From: Rufibacter sediminis
GTDB taxonomy: Bacteria; Bacteroidota; Bacteroidia; Cytophagales; Hymenobacteraceae
Length of the DNA: 64,000 bases
Assembly (NCBI RefSeq): GCF_014269285.1
Contig: NZ_JACOAF010000022.1
Span: 224,517 to 288,516, forward strand
Direction of reading: 5' to 3'
The notes below the pieces were generated by a model. It had not been told where the DNA came from, ran no database searches, and was given only the letters and a program-made list of their open reading frames with translations. Numbering within the stretch: the stretch's first letter is position 1; the number at the start of each line of letters is the position of its first letter. Of this stretch, positions 18,443 through 28,200 are shown one piece after another. Position numbers and translations under genes: made by a program.

Positions 18443-19648
18443 TTGAAACGCTACTTCCACAATCTGGGTGAACGCATCATTGAAGGACTCATTATGATCA
18501 GCGGCACGGTGACCAGCATCACCGTGCTCCTGATTGTGTTCTTCCTGTTCAAAGAAGGCCTGGGCATTTTCAGCCAGACGCCGGTAGCGGAAGGCTCCGT
18601 GATCTCCGTGCATCCGCAGAACCCGGTACAGGAACTCACGGCCAACGAGGTGAAAGAGATCTTTGACCAGAACATCACCAACTGGAAAGAGGTGGGCGGC
18701 GCAGACGCCCACATCCAGCTTTTCCAGATAGACGACATCACCGACTATTACACCGAGGAGCAGATTGGTGCCAACTTTGAGTACCTGCCCCAGCGCCTGA
18801 ACGAGCTGGTGACCAAAGATCCCAACATGCTGGCCTTTTTCCCCGAGGAATACCTAGCCCCTGATTTCAAAGGCAAACGGGTAGAACTAGCCAAAATCTC
18901 GTTAGGCGGATTCCTGGGCGGCCGCGAATGGTACCCTACCATTCAGCCAGCCGTGCAGTTGGGCGTTCTTTCGCTCATTTTGGGTACGCTTTGGGTAAGC
19001 CTGGGCGCTATCATCATCGCTTTGCCGTTGGGCCTGGCCACCGCCATTTATTTAGCCGAGATCGCCAATCCTAGAGTCCGGAATATTCTGAAACCGGTCA
19101 TTGAACTGTTGGCGGGTATTCCGTCAGTGGTCTATGGTTTCTTTGGCCTGGTGGTGATTGTGCCCCTGATCCAGGATGTGTTTGGCTTGCCCGTGGGCGA
19201 AACCGCTTTGGCGGGTAGCATCATCTTAGGCATCATGGCGCTTCCCACCATCATCTCGGTGTCTGAGGATGCCATGCGCACCACGCCGCGGGCCATGAAA
19301 GAAGCCAGTTTAGCCTTAGGAGCCAATAAATGGCAAACGATCTACAAAGTGATCATCCCGTACTCCATGTCCGGGATTTCTACGGCGGCTATTCTGGGGA
19401 TGGGCCGCGCCATTGGTGAGACCATGGCCGTACTCATGGTGACGGGAAACGCCTCGGTGATTCCGCATACGTTTCTGGAGCCGGTGCGCACCATTCCGGC
19501 CACCATTGCCGCCGAGTTGGGCGAGGCTCCGCAGGGCGGCATCCACTACCAGGCGCTCTTCGCGTTAGGCTGCATTCTGTTTCTGATGACGCTGCTCATC
19601 AACCTGACCGTGGATTTTGTATCGGCTAAACGAAAAGAAAACAGGTAA
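18443..19648 (+). CDS. pstC: Phosphate ABC transporter permease PstC with PstS-like insert
   Basis: 401 residues from a TTG codon, the only plausible start before the first membrane segment. TM1 (about 13-37) is followed by an unusually long periplasmic loop (about 45-165) containing HPQNPVQELT and LTANEVKEIFDQNITNWKE, 17 of 32 positions identical to PstS residues 131-162. The permease core follows with the EAA-type loop MKEASLALGANKWQTIYKV and the TM helices of the family. The loop could dock PstS or bind phosphate itself; this is inference. Its stop is 3 bp before pstA. Confidence 0.92.
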   Translation: MKRYFHNLGERIIEGLIMISGTVTSITVLLIVFFLFKEGLGIFSQTPVAEGSVISVHPQNPVQELTANEVKEIFDQNITNWKEVGGADAHIQLFQIDDITDYYTEEQIGANFEYLPQRLNELVTKDPNMLAFFPEEYLAPDFKGKRVELAKISLGGFLGGREWYPTIQPAVQLGVLSLILGTLWVSLGAIIIALPLGLATAIYLAEIANPRVRNILKPVIELLAGIPSVVYGFFGLVVIVPLIQDVFGLPVGETALAGSIILGIMALPTIISVSEDAMRTTPRAMKEASLALGANKWQTIYKVIIPYSMSGISTAAILGMGRAIGETMAVLMVTGNASVIPHTFLEPVRTIPATIAAELGEAPQGGIHYQALFALGCILFLMTLLINLTVDFVSAKRKENR

Positions 19649-19651
19649 GCT

Positions 19652-20536
19652 ATGGCCTTCGGAACGACTTCTTCTCAGCATAAAAGCAAAAAGCGCTCGC
19701 AAAGCGCCGCGTTCTTCATCTTCCGGTTACTCAGTTTCTCGGTGGTCGCCATCCTGATCGTCATTCTGGGCTTTATTTTGATCCAGGGCATCTCCGTCAT
19801 CAGCTGGGATTTCCTCACCGAGATGCCCCGCGAAGGCATGACTGCGGGCGGGATTTACCCGGCCATCATTGGTACGCTGTGCCTGGTGGCGGGCAGCATG
19901 ATCTTCGCCTTCCCCATCGGGATTCTGTCAGGCATTTACATCAACGAGTACGCCAAGGACAGCTGGTTTAAGCGGTTTATCAAACTGATGACCAATAACC
20001 TGGCCGGGGTTCCGTCCATCGTTTTCGGGTTGTTTGGGATGACTTTGTTCGTGAACCAGTTCGGGTTCGGGGACTCTATTCTGGCGGGATCGCTTACGCT
20101 GGGGCTGCTGGCCTTGCCGGTGGTGATCAGGACCACGGAGGAAGCCTTGAAATCCATTGATGATTCTTTCCGGATCGGGTCGCTGGCGCTGGGGGCCACC
20201 AAATGGCAGACCACCAGCCGCGTGGTGCTGCCCATGGCGTTCCCCAACATCATCACGGGCTTGATTCTGTCCATCGGCCGGGTGTCGGGCGAGACGGCTC
20301 CCATCCTGTTCACGGTGGCGGCGTATTTCCTGCCCAAACTGCCCAACAGCATCTTTGACCAGGTCATGGCCCTGCCGTACCATTTGTACGTTATCTCCAC
20401 CAGCGGCACTAACATTGAGGCCTCGCGAGCCATGGCGTACGGCACCGCCTTCGTGCTTATCATGATTGTGTTGCTGGCCAACTTACTGGCCAACTGGCTG
20501 CGCCGCTACTTTGGCAAAAAAGTAAAAATGAATTAA
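19652..20536 (+). CDS. pstA: Phosphate ABC transporter permease PstA
   Basis: 294 residues with six predicted membrane helices. The cytoplasmic EAA-type loop is DDSFRIGSLALGATKWQTTS, and the segments NNLAGVPSIVFGLFGM and SGETAPILFTVAAYF match PstA. It pairs with PstC to form the inner-membrane channel driven by PstB. The gene begins 3 bp after pstC, so translation is probably coupled. A 37-bp repeat follows its stop codon by 5 bp. Confidence 0.95.
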   Translation: MAFGTTSSQHKSKKRSQSAAFFIFRLLSFSVVAILIVILGFILIQGISVISWDFLTEMPREGMTAGGIYPAIIGTLCLVAGSMIFAFPIGILSGIYINEYAKDSWFKRFIKLMTNNLAGVPSIVFGLFGMTLFVNQFGFGDSILAGSLTLGLLALPVVIRTTEEALKSIDDSFRIGSLALGATKWQTTSRVVLPMAFPNIITGLILSIGRVSGETAPILFTVAAYFLPKLPNSIFDQVMALPYHLYVISTSGTNIEASRAMAYGTAFVLIMIVLLANLLANWLRRYFGKKVKMN

Positions 20537-20541
20537 CTTCC

Positions 20542-20576
20542 TTTTTAGGCCCGTTTTCCTGAAACAGGCTTAAAAC
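20542..20576. repeat. Dispersed 37-bp palindromic repeat
   Basis: TTTTTAGGCCCG at the left and CAGGCTTAAAAC at the right, inside the pst operon between pstA and pstB. Confidence 0.7.
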
Positions 20577-20617
20577 TCCCTTTCCATTTCTCTTGACGCT
20601 GTCTTCCTTAAATTGAT

Positions 20618-21370
20618 ATGAATAGTGTAGAAACCAAAGACGTTCACCTCTACTACGGCGATTTCCATGCCCTCAAAGGCATTACCATGGCCATGAAGAA
20701 AAACCAGGTAACGGCTTTCATCGGACCCTCGGGCTGCGGCAAATCTACGTACCTGCGGTGCTTCAACCGCATGAACGATCTGATTGACGGGGTCCGGATT
20801 GAAGGCGACATCCTCATAGACGGGGTAGACATCTACAAAACGAACATCCAGGTAGATGACCTGCGCAAGCACGTGGGCATGGTGTTCCAGAAACCCAATC
20901 CTTTCCCCAAGTCCATCTTTGAGAACGTGGCTTATGGGCTGCGCGTGAACGGCACAAAAGACAAGAAGTTTATTGAGGAGCGGGTGGAGCGCTCGCTGCA
21001 CCAAGCCGCCCTCTGGGACGAGGTGAAAGACAAACTCAAGAAAAGCGCCTTTGAGCTTTCTGGCGGGCAGCAGCAGCGGCTTTGCATTGCGCGGGCGCTG
21101 GCCATTGAACCATCGGTGTTGCTCATGGATGAACCTACGTCTGCCCTTGACCCGCTGTCCACCGCCAAAACCGAGGAGCTCATCCATCAGCTGAAGGAGA
21201 ACTACACCATCGTGATCGTGACCCACAACATGCAGCAGGCCGGCCGGGTGAGCGACCACACCGCCTTCTTCTACCTGGGCGAGCTGGTGGAATACGCCAA
21301 GACCAAAACCCTGTTCACCAACCCCAAAGACCAGCGCACCCAGAACTACATCACCGGTCGTTTCGGTTGA
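20618..21370 (+). CDS. pstB: Phosphate ABC transporter ATP-binding protein PstB
   Basis: 250 residues, the usual length. Walker [11 protein letters not shown]-loop [20 protein letters not shown], signature [15 protein letters not shown], Walker [17 protein letters not shown] and the switch histidine in [10 protein letters not shown] are all present. The FQKPNPFP sequence is typical of PstB. It powers PstCA. It is separated from pstA by 81 bp carrying a dispersed repeat, yet remains in the same transcription direction and functional set. Confidence 0.97.
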   Translation: MNSVETKDVHLYYGDFHALKGITMAMKKNQVTAFIGPSGCGKSTYLRCFNRMNDLIDGVRIEGDILIDGVDIYKTNIQVDDLRKHVGMVFQKPNPFPKSIFENVAYGLRVNGTKDKKFIEERVERSLHQAALWDEVKDKLKKSAFELSGGQQQRLCIARALAIEPSVLLMDEPTSALDPLSTAKTEELIHQLKENYTIVIVTHNMQQAGRVSDHTAFFYLGELVEYAKTKTLFTNPKDQRTQNYITGRFG

Positions 21371-21374
21371 TACC

Positions 21375-21412
21375 CGTTTTAGGGCCGATTATAGAAAACC
21401 GGCCCTAAAACG
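21375..21412. repeat. Dispersed 37-bp palindromic repeat (near-consensus copy)
   Basis: CGTTTTAGGGCCG at the left, a central AT-rich turn, and CCGGCCCTAAAACG at the right. This copy shows the family well: outer arms CGTTTTAGGCC and GGCCTAAAACG around a core resembling TGTTTTCTGAAAACA. It begins 4 bp after the pstB stop. Confidence 0.8.
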
Positions 21413-21497
21413 CAGAGCAGCCCGGCGCAGTCTTCATTCCTCAAAGCAGCACGAAACGTTACTTCAATCATCTTCCCTTAGCAGAACCAGGTTAGAC

Positions 21498-22196
21498 ATG
21501 AATCAATTAGACAAAGAACTTCTCCGGATCAAAACCAAAGTGGAGGCCATGTGGGATTTGGTGGACTTCCAGTTAGCCGCCGGCAAAGAGGCGCTGCTCA
21601 CCTCCAACGCCGAGCTGGCCAAGAAGGTGATCAAGAGCGGGAAGAAAGTGAATGCCTATGATATCAAGATTGACCGCATGTGCGAGAACATCTTCGCGTT
21701 GTTCAACCCGGTGGCCGTGGATTTGCGCTGGGTGCTGGCCATCCTGAAGATCAACGCCAACCTGGAGCGCATTGGTGACTACGCCGAGAGCATCGCTTTT
21801 ATGCTGAAGGAAGTGAATCCGCCGCTGGAGCCCACGCTGCTCGCCCAGAGCCGTTTACTGGAAATGTATGACGCCTCCGAGACCATGCTCAGAAACGTGC
21901 GGCAAGCGTTTTTGGAAGAAAACACCGAACTGGCCCGGCAGGTGCTCAAACAGGACAAGCTGCTGAACAAAATCCACGCGAAAACCGATCAGGTGCTGAT
22001 GGCCTATTTCCAGACGCACCCCGATAATATCTACCAAAGCCTGAAAGTATCGGGCATTATCCGGAAACTGGAGCGGATTGGCGACCATACCACCAACATC
22101 GCCGAAGAGATTGTATTTTACGTGGATGCCAAGGTGGTGAAACACCAACAGAAAAAGAAGAAAAACAAAGGCTCCGATCAAAAATCTGACGGGTGA
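21498..22196 (+). CDS. phoU: Phosphate transport regulator PhoU
   Basis: 232 residues, all-helical, consisting of two PhoU three-helix repeats. Typical segments are IDRMCENIFALFNPVAVDLR and VLAILKINANLERIGDYAES in the first, and VSGIIRKLERIGDHTTNIAE in the second; the E/D-containing metal-binding patterns are intact. A lysine-rich tail (KKKKNKG) follows. PhoU couples the Pst transporter to the PhoR/PhoB two-component system and prevents toxic phosphate uptake. It is last in the phosphate cluster, 127 bp after pstB. No phoR or phoB gene is in the window. Confidence 0.95.
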   Translation: MNQLDKELLRIKTKVEAMWDLVDFQLAAGKEALLTSNAELAKKVIKSGKKVNAYDIKIDRMCENIFALFNPVAVDLRWVLAILKINANLERIGDYAESIAFMLKEVNPPLEPTLLAQSRLLEMYDASETMLRNVRQAFLEENTELARQVLKQDKLLNKIHAKTDQVLMAYFQTHPDNIYQSLKVSGIIRKLERIGDHTTNIAEEIVFYVDAKVVKHQQKKKKNKGSDQKSDG

Positions 22197-22267
22197 GTTT
22201 TCCATCAGGCACATCACGGAGTGCTACTGATTCCCGCAGCAATTTCCCGCGGGCTGGAGAAGGTACA

Positions 22268-22301
22268 TTTTAGGGTCGTTTTCCTGAAAACAGGCTAAAA
22301 A
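22268..22301. repeat. Dispersed 37-bp palindromic repeat
   Basis: TTTTAGGGTCGTTTTCCTG followed by AAAACAGGCTAAAAAC, 71 bp after phoU. The rest of 22197-22504 shows no gene. Confidence 0.65.
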
Positions 22302-22504
22302 CCCGGCACCGTTATCCAGCAGCCTGTGCCTGTCTGTCCGCTTTTACTTAAAATACCTCTAGAGAGGGAATAGTGGCTCAGGAAACGTCAGTTCCTGCAA
22401 AGCGGCTGTGTTGCGATCCAAAGTTTTTTCTCAAAGAGGCAGGCCAGTTATAAAGACCAGAGTTTATCAAAACCAGTACTGCAGGCCTCTGCCCCTGGAA
22501 AATA

Positions 22505-22666
22505 CTATCTGTCAAAGCCTAGCTGCTTCCGGTAGATCGCTTTCAGGTATTCCAGTTTGGCGTACGACATTTGTATCAATTGCTCTGGCAAAAGGAAGCC
22601 ATTCTCTATTTCCTCGGCAAACTGGCTTTGAGGAGTGATATTTTCAACTAAGTCGATGTTCTGCAT
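22505..22666 (-). CDS. Small hypothetical protein, 53 residues
   Basis: The minus-strand frame begins MQNIDLVENITPQSQFAEEI and ends KAIYRKQLGFDR before TAG. The composition is protein-like (acidic amphipathic helices), with no signal peptide or membrane segment. A -7 element TATGTTTG lies about 50 bp upstream, so transcription is plausible. It is monocistronic and divergent from the hydrolase at 22910. I do not recognise the family; a small regulatory or helper protein is possible but unsupported. Confidence 0.6.
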   Translation of the reverse strand: MQNIDLVENITPQSQFAEEIENGFLLPEQLIQMSYAKLEYLKAIYRKQLGFDR

Positions 22667-22715
22667 TTCTTTGATGATTTAGAGGGTAAGTATGCTCTAC
22701 CGTAAGATTTCTATA

Positions 22716-22723
22716 CAAACATA
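22716..22723 (-). promoter_or_regulatory. -7 element of small gene at 22505-22666
   Basis: The minus strand reads TATGTTTG, an exact TAnnTTTG match, with no clear -33 TTG. Predicted start of transcription is near 22709, giving a leader of about 43 nt. Confidence 0.45.
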
Positions 22724-22840
22724 GCAGCTTATCTCCCTCTAAGCGGGCATTTTAGTTCTACCTTCCTTTGTTCACGGTGAACCCACGAAAAGAACCGATG
22801 AATTGTTATATTACAATTCTACCGCCTTCCTCCCCCTTGA

Positions 22841-22872
22841 TTTGCGGCCGCTTTTGAAAAGCCGTACTTTTG
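22841..22872 (+). promoter_or_regulatory. Promoter of YheT-like hydrolase
   Basis: TTTG (22841-22844), 20 bp, then TACTTTTG (22865-22872): both Bacteroidota housekeeping promoter elements at ideal spacing. Transcription should begin near 22879, 31 nt before the ATG. Confidence 0.7.
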
Positions 22873-22909
22873 TACTCTCCGGCTACTTTTTCAGCTGGCC
22901 CAGAAACTT

Positions 22910-23869
22910 ATGCCGCTTCTCCCCTCCCGCTTCCACAAACGCCCGCGCTATCTTTTCAACGGGCACTTGCAGACTATTCTGCCCAGCACGCTGCGGCGCC
23001 TGCCCTCGGTTACATACTCCCGGGAACGGATTGTTACCCCAGATCAGGACTTCCTGGACCTGGATTGGTCTACCATAGGGTCAGCGAGTTTAGTGGTGCT
23101 GTCTCATGGGCTGGAGGGCGACACCAAACGGCCTTACATGCAAGGCATGGTGCGCGCCATGAACCGGGTGGGCTGGGATGCCCTAGCCTGGAACTTCAGG
23201 AGTTGCAGCGGCGAACCCAACCACCTGTTGCGGTCTTACCACATGGGGGCCGTAGAAGATCTGGACCTGGTGGTGCAGCACGCCATGAAAAAGGGGTACC
23301 AGACCATCTACCTGGTGGGCTTCAGCATGGGCGGCAATCTTACCCTCAATTACCTGTCTCAGTGGGCCGACAAAGTTCCCCGGCAGGTTGCCCGGGCGGC
23401 GGTTTTCTCGGTACCCTGCCACATGGAGAGCGCCTGTGTGCAACTGGCCAAACCCGCCAACCGCATCTACATGAAGCGGTTTCTGCGCTCACTGCACGAG
23501 AAACTGAAAGAAAAGGCCCAACGCTTTGACCTGGACCTGACCGACTACGAGAAAATCACCACCTTTGAGCAGTTCGATGACCGCTACACCGCCCCGCTCC
23601 ACGGCTTTGCCAACGCCGCCGACTATTACGAGCGCTGCAGTTCTGTCTCCCACCTGCACAGCATTCAGGTGCCTACCCTGCTGGTGAACGCCCAGAACGA
23701 TCCCTTTCTGTCTAAGGAGTGTTTTCCCGTGGAACAGGCCCGCCAGAATCCTTATTTCTACCTGGAAATGCCCAAAGATGGCGGGCACGTGGGCTTCTCA
23801 GAAGATTTCCTGAAAGGCCGCTATTATTCTGAAAGACGCGCGGTGGAGTTCCTCCAAGGCATCCTCTAG
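22910..23869 (+). CDS. Alpha/beta hydrolase, YheT family
   Basis: 319 residues without a signal peptide. The YheT/EMB8 family markers are present: FNGHLQTILPS near residue 16, then the oxyanion-region LSHGLEGDTKRPY, NFRSCSGEPN, and the nucleophile elbow GFSMGGN with Ser139. The acid and histidine are likely in NAQNDPFLS and DGGHVGF near the C-terminus. Family members are esterases of uncertain substrate. ATG at 22910 fits the promoter at 22841-22872. It is monocistronic, followed 1 bp later by a dispersed repeat. Confidence 0.88.
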   Translation: MPLLPSRFHKRPRYLFNGHLQTILPSTLRRLPSVTYSRERIVTPDQDFLDLDWSTIGSASLVVLSHGLEGDTKRPYMQGMVRAMNRVGWDALAWNFRSCSGEPNHLLRSYHMGAVEDLDLVVQHAMKKGYQTIYLVGFSMGGNLTLNYLSQWADKVPRQVARAAVFSVPCHMESACVQLAKPANRIYMKRFLRSLHEKLKEKAQRFDLDLTDYEKITTFEQFDDRYTAPLHGFANAADYYERCSSVSHLHSIQVPTLLVNAQNDPFLSKECFPVEQARQNPYFYLEMPKDGGHVGFSEDFLKGRYYSERRAVEFLQGIL

Positions 23870-23870
23870 C

Positions 23871-23907
23871 CGTTTTGGGCTTCTTTTCTGAAAACAGCTT
23901 TAAAACG
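23871..23907. repeat. Dispersed 37-bp palindromic repeat
   Basis: CGTTTTGGGCTTC at the left and CAGCTTTAAAACG at the right, 1 bp after the hydrolase stop codon. Confidence 0.75.
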
Positions 23908-24080
23908 AAGGACATCTATTTGAATGGGAAATGGGTTGATGGAAAGAAAATTTCAAACTGGAAAGAACTGATGCTCAATCGCCTAGTTAGCCCGCCGGCT
24001 TGGGTTGCATTTTTTCAGATACTGCCTTATCATTGTAGCCGTTACCATAGGGGTTAGCTGGTAGTAAGGTGTCTACTGAT

Positions 24081-24088
24081 TACCTTTG
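24081..24088 (+). promoter_or_regulatory. -7 element of NlpC/P60 gene
   Basis: TACCTTTG matches TAnnTTTG exactly; transcription should start near 24095. This excludes the in-frame ATG at 24090 and favours a start at 24165 or 24171. No -33 TTG is evident. Confidence 0.45.
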
Positions 24089-24164
24089 AATGAATTTGGT
24101 TGAATGTAGGAAAGGGGATAGACTCCGCTTTGTTTGGATGTTAAATGCCTTCTCTTTGATTGAT

Positions 24165-24854
24165 ATGGAAATGCGCAGACATAAGACCGCTTTGAACAAC
24201 GTACACAAAACGTCTTCCCTTCTCTTTTTAAGCCTGGTACTTTTCCTAAGCTCCTGCGGCAAGTCTTCTTACTCCACCTTCAGTAAACCAAACGAGAAGT
24301 ACCGCTCAGCCCGCGAGATTGCGGAACTGAAAAAAAGAGAACGCATGGAACGCCGCCGTTCCGGTTCCTCTGGCAAACCCCTCAAGGAGATCCATATCTC
24401 CAGCCGATCAAAGAAACCTTCCCGTTCTATCCGTATTTCGGGCAACAGCAACCGGGCCGTACGCCGCGACATAGAGACGGTTATCTCCACCGCGCGGTCA
24501 TTCACCGGCACTCCTTATCAACTGGGTGGTACCTCCCGCGTAGGCATGGACTGCTCCGGCCTCCTGTGCACCTCTTTCCAGGCCATTGACGTGTTGCTGC
24601 CCAGGACTTCCTCGGAGCAAAGCCAGTTTGGTCCTGCCATCTCCACCCAGGAGTTACAGGCCGGCGATCTGGTCTTCTTCAGCTCCTCCAGAAGTGAGTA
24701 TAACATCACGCACGTGGGGTTGGTCACCGAGGTGAAGAACCAGGGCGAAGTCTGGTTTATCCACGCCTCCACTTCTCTGGGCGTGAAGGAAGACAACCTC
24801 TACTCTCCTTACTACCAGAAGATATTCGTGAAGGCCGTGCGGCCTGCCATCTAA
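24165..24854 (+). CDS. NlpC/P60 (C40) family peptidoglycan hydrolase lipoprotein
   Basis: 229 residues from ATG 24165 (24138 or 24171 are alternatives). The N-terminal hydrophobic stretch LLFLSLVLFLSSCG ends at a lipobox cysteine, so an outer-membrane lipoprotein is expected. A basic linker (about 30-105) precedes the NlpC/P60 domain. The catalytic cysteine lies in GMDCSGLLC, the histidine in ITHVGLVTEV and the third polar residue in WFIHASTSLGV. These enzymes cleave the gamma-D-Glu-diamino-acid bond in cell-wall stem peptides. It stands alone between two dispersed features; no operon partner. Confidence 0.9.
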   Translation: MEMRRHKTALNNVHKTSSLLFLSLVLFLSSCGKSSYSTFSKPNEKYRSAREIAELKKRERMERRRSGSSGKPLKEIHISSRSKKPSRSIRISGNSNRAVRRDIETVISTARSFTGTPYQLGGTSRVGMDCSGLLCTSFQAIDVLLPRTSSEQSQFGPAISTQELQAGDLVFFSSSRSEYNITHVGLVTEVKNQGEVWFIHASTSLGVKEDNLYSPYYQKIFVKAVRPAI

Positions 24855-25039
24855 ATTTATTCTTTTTGCGCACCAGCGCACTTTTTAAAAATCGCTAGAA
24901 GTATTACGTATTTTTACTAATACTTTAATGATCCTAGGTGTAGGATAAGTGCTAATTAACAACTTGGAAAAAGTGTTAGCAAAACCTTAACTCAAAGGGG
25001 CTAACTATATTATTTTCTTGCGGCTAAGTTTGATTTGGC

Positions 25040-25072
25040 TTGCAAAACAAAGGAATTAAGTCTCTATCTTTG
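25040..25072 (+). promoter_or_regulatory. Promoter of first Oar-like receptor
   Basis: TTG (25040-25042), 22 bp, TATCTTTG (25065-25072), an excellent Bacteroidota promoter. Transcription near 25079 leaves a leader of about 150 nt. A second exact -7 match, TACTTTTG (25208-25215), lies close to the ATG and could give a very short leader. Confidence 0.65.
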
Positions 25073-25232
25073 CGGCGTCAATCCACTGACCGCCAACAAA
25101 ATGTTTTCCTCCTTCAGGAATTTTGCATTTTCTTCCTCTCAAAATTCTGTTAGCATTCTTAATGTTAACTTAACGGTAGCCTTACCTCTTTTTCTTTTCA
25201 CCTTTTATACTTTTGCACAAAAAAAACCCTTT

Positions 25233-28200
25233 ATGAAGAAGTTTTTACTTTCTGCACTTCTCATGTTACTCTGTACGGCAGGTCTGTTTGCACAGGTAAC
25301 TACGAGTAGTATCACCGGATCTGTCAAAGATTCAAAAGGTGAGCCGCTGATCGGGGCAACCGTGAAAGCAACTCACCAGCCTTCAGGTAGCCTTTATGGA
25401 GCGTCTACCAATGTTGAAGGTCGTTTTACAATTCCTAATACCCGGATTGGTGGGCCTTATACCATTGAAGTATCTTACATTGGATATCAGACCCAAACCT
25501 TTGCTAACGTAAATCTGAAATTAGGGGAAACCTACATCGTCAACTCAACCCTGGCCCAGTCTGGTACTGCCTTACAGGAAGTGGTGGTTGAGACTGACAG
25601 AGTAACGCTCCTGAACTCTGCCAGAACAGGTGCCGCCACTAACGTGGGTACCCGTGAGATTCAAACCTTGCCTACTATTTCAAGAAGCATTACAGACTAC
25701 ACTCGCCTTACTCCGCAGGGTAACTCTAACGGTAACAGCTTTGGTGGACGTGACAACCGTTACAACAACCTGCAAGTAGACGGCGCTAACTTAAACAACA
25801 ACTTCGGGTTATCCAGCGATCCGCTTCCCGGCGGTGGCGCCCAGCCTATCTCAATTGAAGCATATGATCAGATTTCTATCAACATTGCTCCATTTGATGT
25901 AAGACAATCCGGCTTTACTGGTGCGGGTATTAACGCCGTAACCAAGAGTGGTACCAACACTTTCCATGGCTCTGCTTATACATATTACAGAGACCAGAGC
26001 TTCTTAGGTACTCACGTGGGAGACCAGGATATCAGCAGCCAGATCGTAGACTCAAAAACGGTAACGTATGGTGCTACATTGGGTGGCCCAATCATTAAAA
26101 ACAAATTGTTCTTCTTCCTGAACTATGAGCAGGAAGAAGGTACCAGACCAGGAGTAACCTGGAACCCTACTGGTGGCACAGGCTCAGGAAACACTTCTGA
26201 AGTACCTGTAGCTGACTTGCGGTCAGTTTCTGAATATCTTTCCTCTAAATTTGGGTATAACACTGGGGCATATCAGAGCTTCCCTAACTTCCGGAGTGAG
26301 AACAAGAAGTTCTTGGTTAAATTAGACTGGAACATCAACCAAGCCCACAGATTAACGGCCAAATACAGTGATTTAAGTGCTCTGGAAGATGTTCAATTGA
26401 ACAACACCAGTGTGCCTAATGGCGGTGGTTTCTCTGTAACAGGCAGAACGGGTACCCTCTCCAGATTACCTTACAACCGTTTCAGTACGCAGGCGATGAG
26501 CTTTGAGAACTCAAACTACTACTTTGACAACACTGTAAGAACTGGAACCCTGGAATTGAACAGCACCTTTGGTAGCCGGTTTTCAAACCAATTATTGGGT
26601 GCTGTTACTAAGACGGGTAGCCCACGTAGCTGGAACAGCAACTTCTTCCCATCTGTTGACATCTTTGACGGAGAAGGAAACAACTACATCCACGTAGGTA
26701 CAGACCCTTACACCTTGAACAACAATGTTAGCAATGATACTTACAGCATCACAGATAACTTCACGTACTATGCGGGTAATCACACGTTCACTGCTGGCGG
26801 TACCTATGAGTACCAATATGTAGGAAACCAATACATGCCTGCCGCGGGTGGTTATTATGTCTTCAATAGCCTGTCTGACTTCTTAACCGATAAGTCTCCT
26901 GTCTATTTTGCGCAGACTATCTCACAAACCAGCGACCCGGCTCCTTTTGCCGCTGAGTTAAAAATTGGTCAATTGGGATTATATGCTCAGGATGAAATCA
27001 ACTTCCAGAAAGGCCTGAAAGTAACAGTAGGCATCCGGGCAGATAAACCTTTTTATCATGAAGATCCATCAGAAAACTCAGCGGTATCTGCTCTGAGTTT
27101 CTATGACCAAGATGGTAACCTTAAAAACTACTCAACTGGTATTTGGCCAAAAAGCCGCATGCTGGTTTCACCTAGACTTGGTTTCAGATGGGATGCCTTT
27201 GAAAACAACAGCCTTATCGTTCGCGGGGGTACTGGTATCTTCACTGGTAGAATTCCTTTTGTATTCCTCACCAACATTCCTTCAAACTCAGGTGTAATCC
27301 AGTACGGTGCTGCCATCACAAACGCAGCAACTTTGGCAAAGATCAAATTGAGCTCTGATCCTAACGCGTACGCCAACTTATTGACTACCCCAGGTACTCC
27401 TTCTGTTCCATCTAACGTAGTTTTTGCTGATCGCGACTTCAAATTTCCACAGGTTTGGAGAAGTAACTTAGCCATAGAGAAAACGTTTGGCAACGGCTTT
27501 AATCTGACCTTAGAAGGTTTATACACCCGTGATGTGAATGGCGTTAGAATGCGCAATGCCAACATGAAAGCTGCTAATGGTGTTATTGTAGAGGGAGATC
27601 ATACCCGCGAGCGTTTTGTAGCTACTGCAGATAGAAGCTTGAACCCTAGAGTGACCACTGCCATTGTACTGGAAAACACAGACAAGCCAGGCTATGCCAC
27701 TTCATTAACTGCTCAATTAAGCAAAAACTTTACGAGCGGCTTCTATGGTATGCTTGCTTACACCTACACCAATGCCAAAGACATCACGGCCAACCCAGGT
27801 AGCACCGCTTCTTCTGTTTGGAACTCCAACCCTAACGTAGGAACTTCAAACGCGCAGGAATTAGGTTACTCACAATATGCAGTTCCTCACCGTATCATTG
27901 GAGCATTCTCTTACAGAAAAGAATACCTGAAGCATTTTGCCTCTACCCTTTCGTTCTTCTATGAAGGCTCACACTTAGGTAACTACAGCTTTGTAGTGAA
28001 TGGTGACTTGAACAATGATGGAAACAGCTCAGCTGACCTCATGTACATCCCAAGAAATTCTTCTGAAATAAACTTTGAGGCTTATACTTCTAATGGTGTA
28101 ACCTACACTGTACAGCAGCAAGAAGAGGCTTTTGAGAAATTCATCAACAACACACCTTACTTGAAAAATCACAGAGGTGAGTATGCAGAAAGAAATGCTG

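Noticed and set aside
20570..21259. Minus-strand open frame of 229 residues opposite pstB
   Set aside because: pstB carries all ABC motifs on the plus strand; the antisense frame shows none.
22870..23529. Plus-strand frame of 219 residues overlapping the YheT-like hydrolase
   Set aside because: Gly/Arg/Pro-rich out-of-frame translation; the hydrolase frame has the catalytic motifs.
23875..24057. 60-residue frame containing NGKWVDGKKISNWKELMLNR after the hydrolase gene
   Set aside because: It starts inside a dispersed repeat and lacks an initiation context; perhaps a remnant but not supportable.
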